Assembly (NCBI GenBank): GCA_934177725.1
Contig: CAKPPO010000005.1
Span: 1-64,000, forward strand
Reading direction: 5' to 3'
Length of the DNA stretch: 64,000 nucleotides
DNA from: an uncultured Clostridia bacterium
Lineage (GTDB): Bacteria > Bacillota > Clostridia > TANB77 > CAG-508
The translations under genes were made by a program, and so were the position numbers. Position 1 is the stretch's first letter, and every line of letters starts with the position of its first letter. Of this stretch, positions 35,837-43,278 are shown piece by piece. A model generated the notes under the pieces. It searched no databases. It saw only the letters and a program-made list of their open reading frames with translations, and was not told the origin of the DNA.

Positions 35837-37369
35837 TTATTTAGTTCTATCTGAAAGCTTAAATATTTTTTCTCCTTCTCCTATATTATAATTTCCATTT
35901 ACTTCTTTATCTGCATTTGTTATATTAATTTTTACTCCATCTTCTAATAACTCTAAAGTTCCTTCTCCTTTATTCATCCATGTATCTTTATATGAAAATT
36001 CATAAATATTTCCTTTTAAAATAGCTTTTGATTCAATTCCTATAACTTTTCCGTTATTAGTATAATATGTTAAATTAAATTTAATTCCACTGCTATTTGC
36101 CTCTGTAATTTCTAATATATAGCCAGCAGGGATTTCTTCTCCATAAAATTCACTCATTTCTTTTTTTGTTTTGTCATACACTCCTACATACTTTTCTAAT
36201 TGTTGAACTACACTTTCTCTTAATTTACTATTACATTTAAATATTTTGTCTTCACTATCTTTGTATTCACTTATTTCGTTAAAAATTGCCACAGCCTCAT
36301 TATATTTTCCTTCTTGCATTAAGTTATTAGCTTTTCCATATTTAATTTCTGGAATAACTGTTTTTGTAATAACAATAAAGCCAATTATCAAAATTAAAAT
36401 TAAAGCTATTACAATAACAGAAATTTTTGCCATTTTTTTAAATTTTGCACTTTCTTTTTGCTTGCTTTTTGTACTCTTCTTATTTAAAGTAGCATTTATT
36501 TTGTTTTTTAAATCTTCAATTATTCCTATTTTTCCTAAGTCCAATGCCTGTAAATATGCAAACTCTTCTGGTAAATCATATGGACTCATATCTTTATAAG
36601 TAGGTATTAATATTTTTGTATCATCTTCCTTTGCCAAACCTAGAAATCTACTCCACTCATTTTTTACCCATGGTGCTACATAGTTTTCTTTCTTAGTTCC
36701 TACAACAATCATTACTTTTGCAGATTTAAGTGCTGCATAAATATATGGCTCATATTCTGTTCCTAATTTATTTTCTAGTGTTATTTTTGCAAAGAATACT
36801 TTATACCCTTCTTTAGTTAGACTATTATATAAGTCTTGTGCAATTACGCTATCACTTGTCCTTTGTTTATTTTCATCTGTTTCTTTATAGCAAATAAATA
36901 TATCAAATGGTTCTTCTTTTTCTACAATTTCTATTGCATTTTTTTGAATTAAGTTTATTTTTTTTGCCTCTTCTTCATATATATTTTTTTGCTCATTATC
37001 TGCATATTTAATTGCATTTTTATAATTGTCGTCTACAAAAATACTTACTTTTTTTGTTCTATTACATGTAGGTATATATTTCTCGCTTTCTTTATCTTTT
37101 ACATATTGTACACCATATTCACATAAGACTAGTTGCCAATATACTTCACAATCTGTACTATCTTCATTTAAAGTTTCTTCAAGTAGTGCAATTGCTTTGT
37201 CATATTCATTATTTTCTTTGAAATGTAGTGCTCTTTCATATAGTCTTGTTTTCTTTTCATTTTTCACTTTAGGTAATACTTGTTCATTACCACAATACTC
37301 ACAAGTTACAATTCTTCTATTTTCTTCTATTTCTAAGTTTCCACCGCATATTTTACATTTAAATATCAT
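35837..37369 (-). CDS. Zinc-ribbon/TPR/TIR-domain membrane protein 1
   Basis: Of its 510 residues, the first 30 form a zinc ribbon (Cys5, Cys8, Cys23, Cys26; FKCKICGG and CEYCGNEQ). A TPR-like pair follows (about 40-80; ENNEYDKAIALLEE). A TIR domain covers about 153-290: FDIFICYKETDEN, YKVFFAKITLE, EYEPYIYAALKSAKVMIVVG and WVKNEWSRF. The Glu before PYI is a candidate for the NADase catalytic residue. A membrane helix lies near 310-335, followed by a second TPR-like unit and a beta-rich C-terminus. Last gene of a tight four-gene operon; paralogue of the gene 11 bases upstream. Confidence 0.85.
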   Translation of the reverse strand: MIFKCKICGGNLEIEENRRIVTCEYCGNEQVLPKVKNEKKTRLYERALHFKENNEYDKAIALLEETLNEDSTDCEVYWQLVLCEYGVQYVKDKESEKYIPTCNRTKKVSIFVDDNYKNAIKYADNEQKNIYEEEAKKINLIQKNAIEIVEKEEPFDIFICYKETDENKQRTSDSVIAQDLYNSLTKEGYKVFFAKITLENKLGTEYEPYIYAALKSAKVMIVVGTKKENYVAPWVKNEWSRFLGLAKEDDTKILIPTYKDMSPYDLPEEFAYLQALDLGKIGIIEDLKNKINATLNKKSTKSKQKESAKFKKMAKISVIVIALILILIIGFIVITKTVIPEIKYGKANNLMQEGKYNEAVAIFNEISEYKDSEDKIFKCNSKLRESVVQQLEKYVGVYDKTKKEMSEFYGEEIPAGYILEITEANSSGIKFNLTYYTNNGKVIGIESKAILKGNIYEFSYKDTWMNKGEGTLELLEDGVKINITNADKEVNGNYNIGEGEKIFKLSDRTK

Positions 37370-37380
37370 TTCTATTTACC

Positions 37381-38916
37381 TTACTTTCCATTAATATAAA
37401 GTTCTTTCTTATATCCTGCAAAAAAATCATCATTATATATTTCTTCCCCAGTAAACACATTATATGTTCTTTCTTTTATTATATTTGAATCTTCTAGTCC
37501 TTTCCATTCTGCTGTTTCACCGCCCAATATTTTTTTGGCTTCTTTATATAGATTTACTGGCATTATAAGTTGGCTCATTTCTCCACTTCCATATTTAGCT
37601 GGTGCACAAGCTATCATTGAAACATAATCATCTTCTTCAATATATCCGCTTTCATTATAAATTTCTATTCCTATTACACTTTCTGGTTCATATTCACTAG
37701 TTTTAGTTATCCATCCTATTCCAAGACAAGTTTGTCCATCATAGCCATCATATGCATCTATTATTTTTGCCTCTATTCCATAATCTTTATAATCTGAATT
37801 ATTAATACTTTCCATGATTTTTTCTTTTAATTCACCTACTGTTATATTAAATGTATAACCAGATACTGCTGTGATATCTTGCTTTAATACTTTCTTTTGT
37901 TCTTCTTTAGTACTTGTATTTTTTCCAGCAGTAAAGGCAATAATTATAGCAATTGTAATTACCAAAAAAGCTACAATTGCAGCTATAATAAATGGTGTTT
38001 TTTCATTTTTCTTTGCTTTTGGTTTTGAATTTATTATTTTCTTTACTCCGTATACTAAATCTTGTTCAAAACCTAATTTACTCATATCTTGTGATTGTAA
38101 ATAAGCAAATTCCTCTGGTAAATCATAAGCATCTATATTTTTAAAACATGGTATTATTGTTTTATTTTCTCCATTTTTTATTAAGGTTAAATATCTACTC
38201 CATTCATTTTTTACCCATGGCGCTTCAAAATACTCTTTTTGAGTTCCTATTACAATCATAACCTTTGCTGAGTTTAAAGCTGCATATATATATGGCTCAT
38301 AACTTTCACCAATCTTATTTTCTAAAGTTATTTTTGAGAAAAATACTTTAAATCCTTCTTTTTGTAATTGATAGTATAGTTCTTGTGCTATAACACTGTC
38401 TTGTGTTCTTTGCCCATTTTCATCTGTTTCTTTATAGCATATAAATACATCAAAATTGCTTTCCTTATTTGCTATTTCAAGAATTCCTTTTTGTATATTA
38501 TTAATTTTTTCTGCTTCCGCTTTATATAATTTTTCTTGCTCTTCATTTGCATATTTTAATGCTTGTTTATAGTTTTCATTTGAAAAAATGGAGATTTTTT
38601 GTGTCCTATTGCACGTAGGTATATATTCATCTGTTTTTGGGTCTTTTACATATGTTATTCCATATTCACACAAAACTAATGACCAATATGCTTCTGCATC
38701 TTTGCTATCTTCATTTAATATCATATTATATAAATTTTCTGCTTTATCATATTCATTATTTTGTCTAAAATGATTTGCTCTATCATATAAGTTTGTTACT
38801 TTATCATTTTCTAATTTTGGTAATGTTTGTTTTGTTCCACAGTACTCACAAGTTGCTATTGTACTGTTCTTTTCTATTTCTAAATTTCCTCCACATATTT
38901 TACATTTAAATATCAT
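37381..38916 (-). CDS. Zinc-ribbon/TPR/TIR-domain membrane protein 2
   Basis: This 511-residue paralogue of the next gene has the same layout. A zinc ribbon comes first (FKCKICGG and CEYCGTKQTLP), then a TPR-like unit. The TIR domain covers about 153-290: FDVFICYKETDEN, FKVFFSKITLE, SYEPYIYAALNSAKVMIVIG and APWVKNEWSRY. A membrane helix follows near 306-328. The extracytoplasmic C-terminus differs completely from paralogue 1, so the two may sense different things through a common TIR output. The stop lies 11 bases from the next start. The function is inferred from domains only. Confidence 0.85.
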   Translation of the reverse strand: MIFKCKICGGNLEIEKNSTIATCEYCGTKQTLPKLENDKVTNLYDRANHFRQNNEYDKAENLYNMILNEDSKDAEAYWSLVLCEYGITYVKDPKTDEYIPTCNRTQKISIFSNENYKQALKYANEEQEKLYKAEAEKINNIQKGILEIANKESNFDVFICYKETDENGQRTQDSVIAQELYYQLQKEGFKVFFSKITLENKIGESYEPYIYAALNSAKVMIVIGTQKEYFEAPWVKNEWSRYLTLIKNGENKTIIPCFKNIDAYDLPEEFAYLQSQDMSKLGFEQDLVYGVKKIINSKPKAKKNEKTPFIIAAIVAFLVITIAIIIAFTAGKNTSTKEEQKKVLKQDITAVSGYTFNITVGELKEKIMESINNSDYKDYGIEAKIIDAYDGYDGQTCLGIGWITKTSEYEPESVIGIEIYNESGYIEEDDYVSMIACAPAKYGSGEMSQLIMPVNLYKEAKKILGGETAEWKGLEDSNIIKERTYNVFTGEEIYNDDFFAGYKKELYINGK

Positions 38917-38931
38917 ATTTTTCTCCTCATA

Positions 38932-40521
38932 TTAATCTAAATTTAACCAAATTGAAGGTCTTACACCATGTAACCTAGTTACAATATCTCCTTCTTTTAC
39001 TATACGTCCATTTGAATTTACATACATTGCCTTTGTTGTTTCATCTCCACTTGTACTTAACCACCAAGTTGTATTTGCATTTTTTAATTTTTTATATTCT
39101 TTTACTTCATCATTTGATAATAAAAATACATTATCACTTTCATTTGCTAATATTTTTTCTTTTTCCGTTTTATCAAAAGTATTATAAAAATCTTCATTTA
39201 ACCATTTTCTTATTGTTGAACCTTCCCAATCTATTGTTTTATATTCTGTATTATATGCCATTTCATCAATAGCATCTTTTGTAATTAATAATACTTTATT
39301 TTCTTGCATATCCAATATTTGCCATGCAATTGGGCTTCCATTATATTTACCAAAATAAATAACATCTTTTTCTCCAAATAAGTTATAGATTTCTATTACT
39401 CTATCTTTAGAATCTTTATAGTTATCTAGTCTTAAAAAATTCCAAGCAGCATTTGTATAATCTTTATTTTTTAATAATTCAGTTGCATTTTGATAAATAG
39501 ACTCTTTTATTCTTTCACTACTATCTTTATATTTAGCTATCTTACCAAATTCAATTTCTGCATTTGAATAATCTTTTGCATCAAATAATTCGATAGCATG
39601 TGTATATGTAATTTCTGTTTGCTTTTCTTTGCTATCTTTATAGTCTCCCAATTCATTAAATTTTATTTTTGCTTGTTCATATTGTTTATTATTGTATAAA
39701 TTCATTGCTTCGTCATATTGTTTGTTAGGAATTAGTATAGTAAAATATAAAGCAACTAATACTATTATTAAAACTACAACTATTACTATAATAGATATTA
39801 TTAATTTAAAATTTAATGGCTTTTGTGGTTTTTCTTCTTGTTCTGGTTGGTTTTTATATATTTTAGCTTTTCTATTTCTTTCTGCAAAAAGACTTTGTAA
39901 ATCATTACAAATTTGCTTTATTTCTTCATTATTATCTACTGTTTGAACTAACTTTTGGACTTTAACATTTATTTGATTTTCTATTGTTGCTAATTGTGAG
40001 TGGCTCATTGGGTCACTAAATCTAATTGTTTCTGCTAATGAATTCACTTCTTTTTTTGTTGCTTCATCAGATATTTTATTTGCAAATAATTCTACTTCTG
40101 ACTGAAGTTCTTTTATAAAAAATACTTTTTCTTTAACTTTTTCTTCTACTCTTTGTATTTCATTTTTTCCTGCATTTATAATTGCAAAGCCAATAATAGT
40201 TAATGCAAGTATTATAATATTTATTAAAATAGAATATCTGTAATTTAATGGGTAAAATATTTCTACAAATCCCATTATCAATTGTATTATTAAGTATGTT
40301 CTTGCAATATAAACTGTAGGCATACTTTTAAATTTTCTTTCAATTGATTGTTTATCTAATGCTCCTAATATAACTAAGCTTGAAATTATGACAGCCAAAT
40401 TTGAGAAGCAATATGCTACCCAAAATGTTGCATTTTTTTCGCTTGGAATTAAAAATGCAACTGCATTATATACTGCTAATAAAACTAAAGATATTATTAT
40501 TGTTTGTTTTCTTGTTTTCAT
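38932..40521 (-). CDS. Membrane protein with TPR-like repeats and DUF6273 domain
   Basis: This 529-residue protein starts with four N-terminal helices (about 8-120). A cytoplasmic coiled coil follows (about 125-215), then another helix (near 238-262). Three TPR-like units come next, with the pattern LYNNKQYEQAKIKFNELGDYKDS and variants (about 275-380). The C-terminal DUF6273 domain (about 390-529) shows IYFGKYNGSPIAWQIL, STIRKWLNEDFYNTF and TRLHGVRPSIWL. DUF6273 occurs in many gut Firmicutes surface or sensing proteins, with unknown activity. Second gene of the operon, 14 bases after the SPFH gene. Confidence 0.8.
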   Translation of the reverse strand: MKTRKQTIIISLVLLAVYNAVAFLIPSEKNATFWVAYCFSNLAVIISSLVILGALDKQSIERKFKSMPTVYIARTYLIIQLIMGFVEIFYPLNYRYSILINIIILALTIIGFAIINAGKNEIQRVEEKVKEKVFFIKELQSEVELFANKISDEATKKEVNSLAETIRFSDPMSHSQLATIENQINVKVQKLVQTVDNNEEIKQICNDLQSLFAERNRKAKIYKNQPEQEEKPQKPLNFKLIISIIVIVVVLIIVLVALYFTILIPNKQYDEAMNLYNNKQYEQAKIKFNELGDYKDSKEKQTEITYTHAIELFDAKDYSNAEIEFGKIAKYKDSSERIKESIYQNATELLKNKDYTNAAWNFLRLDNYKDSKDRVIEIYNLFGEKDVIYFGKYNGSPIAWQILDMQENKVLLITKDAIDEMAYNTEYKTIDWEGSTIRKWLNEDFYNTFDKTEKEKILANESDNVFLLSNDEVKEYKKLKNANTTWWLSTSGDETTKAMYVNSNGRIVKEGDIVTRLHGVRPSIWLNLD

Positions 40522-40535
40522 TATTTTTTCTCTCC

Positions 40536-41651
40536 TTATAAATTTTCCAATATTTTTTTCTTTTCTTTTTCAAATTCTTCCTCAGTTATTATTCCTTGCT
40601 CTTTCATTAATTTTAACTTCATCAATTTGTTTTTGAATTCTGCCATTTCATCTCTTTTTTCATCATCTTTAGCCAAATTTACTGTTTCTTTTGCAGCTTC
40701 TCCTACTGCATTTCCTACTGTTCCTGCTATTCCTGTAGCAACTCCTAAGCCAATTCCCATATTAGCAAATTCGCCAACACCTTCATTTTCTGCCATTTTT
40801 TCAGTTGCATTATATAAACGTTCTTCTCTATATGTATAGCCTTCTATCTTTCGTTTTTCTGCTAATGCTTCTGCTTCAATTATTGTTTTTTGTTTTTCTG
40901 TTTCTTGGTCTATTAGTCCTACTTTTTGTCGCAAATTTGCTTCTGCGACATCTGAATATTGTCTTATATGTAGGTCTTTAAATTTTTCATATGCGACTTC
41001 TCCTTCTGGTTTTGCAATTGTTGTAACAAAGAAATGATTTAATTTTAAACCATACTCTTTAAAATCCTCTACTAAAGATTTGTGTAATTCTTCTGAAATT
41101 TCTCCCATGTGAGAATCTACTTCAAAAATACTAAAATCTGCTTCTTGCATTGTCTTTGCTATATAAGGCTTTATTTTTGCCATTAAAAATGCTCTAAATT
41201 TTTGAACTAATGCTGTTTGTGTAAGTTCTGTTTCAGTACCAACTACTTTTATAAGCAATTTTCTTGAATCCTCAACACTTATAACCATCTCTCCACTTGC
41301 ACCAATATTTAGTGGAAATTGATATTTTGGTTCAACATATTGTACTTGAGAATCTGTTCCCCATTTTATATTCATTTGTTCTGTTTTATTTATAAAATAA
41401 ATTTCACAATGATATGGTGTTTCTCCTCCTGTTGCTTTTTTAAAAAATCTACTTAAAAGAGGCATATTTTGTGTTTCTAGAGTATATCTTCCAGCTTCAA
41501 ATAAATCAAGTGCTTGTCCATTCATAAAAAACACTGCTTCTTGTGATTCATGAACTATTAGCTGTGCTCCTGTTTTAAAGTCTTCTATTGGCGATTTCCA
41601 TATAAATGTAGTATTATCACCCTCATATTTTATAACTTGTGTTAGTGACAT
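40536..41651 (-). CDS. SPFH-domain protein (YdjI/virion-core-like) with SHOCT tail
   Basis: Protein of 371 residues. An SPFH/band-7 core covers about residues 20-230 (LIVHESQEAVFFMNGQALDL, GRYTLETQNMPLL, GASGEMVISVEDSRKLLIKV). A long helix follows (about 230-280), then a glycine-rich stretch (GEFANMGIGLGVATG) and a SHOCT-type C-terminal pair of helices (KLKLMKEQGIITEEEFEKEK). In Bacillus subtilis the YdjI family takes part in membrane stress responses and partners with PspA-like proteins. It has no membrane helix of its own. First gene of the operon, behind AGGAGG. Confidence 0.85.
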   Translation of the reverse strand: MSLTQVIKYEGDNTTFIWKSPIEDFKTGAQLIVHESQEAVFFMNGQALDLFEAGRYTLETQNMPLLSRFFKKATGGETPYHCEIYFINKTEQMNIKWGTDSQVQYVEPKYQFPLNIGASGEMVISVEDSRKLLIKVVGTETELTQTALVQKFRAFLMAKIKPYIAKTMQEADFSIFEVDSHMGEISEELHKSLVEDFKEYGLKLNHFFVTTIAKPEGEVAYEKFKDLHIRQYSDVAEANLRQKVGLIDQETEKQKTIIEAEALAEKRKIEGYTYREERLYNATEKMAENEGVGEFANMGIGLGVATGIAGTVGNAVGEAAKETVNLAKDDEKRDEMAEFKNKLMKLKLMKEQGIITEEEFEKEKKKILENL

Positions 41652-41876
41652 TGTTTTCCCTCCTATATTTCTTTTTAATTATTTTATATTACTTTTAGTC
41701 AAAAATCAACAATTCTTCCTTTATAATGACAAAAAATTTCATTATATTCAATTCCTTAGTATAACGCAGCATTGACGCTTAAAATAATCATTATTATTAC
41801 ATTTTAAATTTTATCTTTTCTATTTTCTTTTTCCTTATAAAGTAGTATAATGCATATACTATAAAAGGAGATAAAA

Positions 41877-42734
41877 ATGGATAGATATAATGTTACAAAA
41901 AAAGCTGGATTGCTAGGTATACTTGGCAATTTGTTTTTATTAATTATAAAGGGAAGTATTGGTTTTATTTGCAATTCACAAGCTATGATAGCAGATGCTG
42001 CCAATAGTGCTGGTGATATTTTTGCCTCTATTATGACATGGGTAGGAAACAAAATAGCAAGTGAGCCACAAGACGACTCTCACAATTTTGGTCATGGAAA
42101 AGCTGAATATATATTTTCACTTTTTATAAGTATTTCTATGATTGTTGTTGCTTTTAAACTTTTTTATGACTCAATTATGACTTTAATATACGGAAGTACT
42201 ATTACTTTCTCTTGGTTTTTAGTTGTTGTTTGTATAATCACTATTTTAGTAAAATTTAGTTTGTTTATCTACACTAATAAACTTTGTAAAAAATATAATA
42301 ATATTTTGTTAGAAGCAAATAGTAAAGATCATAGAAATGATTGTATTGTTACAACATTTACTCTTATTTCAATTTTAGCTACTTTAGTTGGTATAACCTT
42401 TTTAGATGGCATAGTTGGAACTGGAATTTCTATTTGGATTGCTATTACTGGTTTTAAGATATTTATAGAAAGCTATAACGTTTTAATGGATGAATCTATA
42501 GATGAAGAAACAAAAGATTTGATTTTACGCTATGTTAAAAATTATAAAGAAATTCAGAAAATTGAACATATTTCTTCCGCTCCTGTTGGTTACCAATATA
42601 TTGTTGTTTTGACAATTTGTGTGGATGGTAATATGAGTACTTTTGAAAGCCATAAATTGGCTGATAATTTGGAAAAAGATATAACTTCTTTGGAAAAAGT
42701 CTATAATACTATAGTTCATGTAAATCCAATTTAG
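41877..42734 (+). CDS. Cation diffusion facilitator transporter
   Basis: Divalent-metal/proton antiporter of the CDF family, 285 residues with about six helices. Metal-site residues appear in MIADAANSAGDIFASI (DxxxD in helix 2) and in NSKDHRNDCIVTTF (HxxxD in helix 5). FGHGKAEYIFSLF is a family signature. The last 75 residues form the cytoplasmic ferredoxin-like domain. The usual substrates are Mn, Fe or Zn; this one is not assignable. AAAGGAG precedes ATG 41877. A single palindrome arm lies six bases after the stop. Confidence 0.94.
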   Translation: MDRYNVTKKAGLLGILGNLFLLIIKGSIGFICNSQAMIADAANSAGDIFASIMTWVGNKIASEPQDDSHNFGHGKAEYIFSLFISISMIVVAFKLFYDSIMTLIYGSTITFSWFLVVVCIITILVKFSLFIYTNKLCKKYNNILLEANSKDHRNDCIVTTFTLISILATLVGITFLDGIVGTGISIWIAITGFKIFIESYNVLMDESIDEETKDLILRYVKNYKEIQKIEHISSAPVGYQYIVVLTICVDGNMSTFESHKLADNLEKDITSLEKVYNTIVHVNPI

Positions 42735-42740
42735 ATTTTT

Positions 42741-42769
42741 TAAATTTTAGGGACGGGCTTAAAAATTTA
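42741..42769. repeat. Single arm of the GGGACGGGC repeat
   Basis: TAAATTTTAGGGACGGGCTT followed by AAAAATTTAA nearly duplicates the left arm at 10664-10692. No complementary second arm lies within 200 bases, so this is a half-copy. It begins six bases after the CDF transporter stop. Confidence 0.75.
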
Positions 42770-42843
42770 ACTTCAAAAATATTGACTAACAAATTCTAGT
42801 GCTATATAATCAAATCAATAAAATTGTTGTAGGAGGTATTCTT

Positions 42844-43137
42844 ATGGAACATGTAGTAACTTACACAGATATTCCTACTATTTTAAGCATAAAAATTAAT
42901 GAAAGCATTGGATACGTTAATAATGTCTACTTTCGGATAAATGACATTGTAATTGGAAATTTGGAATGGTCTGGAAGAGCTATATTAAGGAATGGTACTC
43001 GTTATAGTATTTTTTCTACTAACTACACTTTTCCTTATTGTTGTAGAAACCAACAGCTTCGTTATACTTATGAAGTAAATGGTTCTTTCCGTATTACTGA
43101 TCCAATTATATTCGATGTTGAAAATTTTTATTGCTAA
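42844..43137 (+). CDS. Unknown 97-residue protein
   Basis: ATG 42844 follows AGGAGG at seven bases; an earlier in-frame TTG at 42799 has no site. The product starts MEHVVTYTDIPTILSIKINE, appears beta-rich, has no signal peptide and ends in Cys. A Cys pair (FPYCCRN) lies at about residues 65-66. I do not recognise the family. A strong terminator follows directly, so it is a single-gene unit. Confidence 0.65.
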   Translation: MEHVVTYTDIPTILSIKINESIGYVNNVYFRINDIVIGNLEWSGRAILRNGTRYSIFSTNYTFPYCCRNQQLRYTYEVNGSFRITDPIIFDVENFYC

Positions 43138-43143
43138 AAAATA

Positions 43144-43187
43144 AAAATGCATAGAAGTTTACAATTGTAATCTTCTATGCATTTTTT
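43144..43187 (+). terminator. Terminator after the 97-residue gene
   Basis: AAATGCATAGAAG...CTTCTATGCATTT is a perfect 13-pair stem followed by TTT. Confidence 0.85.
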
Positions 43188-43274
43188 ATATAGTAAGAAA
43201 TTTCTGTACTAGATAAATATGGCAAGCCTTAGATTTTCTTAAAATTTATATTTGTTAAAAAATCTTAGGTTTGC
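43186..43274 (-). repeat. Composite repeat, copy D (hairpin 2 deleted)
   Basis: Read on the minus strand: CTAAGATTTTTTAACAAATA, AATTTTAAGAAAATCTAAGG, then CCATATTTATCTAGTACAG and TACTATATAAAAAATG. Hairpin 1 and linker match copy C; the second hairpin is reduced to AAATTTCT. It lies between clpC and the 97-residue gene. Confidence 0.75.
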
Positions 43275-43278
43275 TTTT

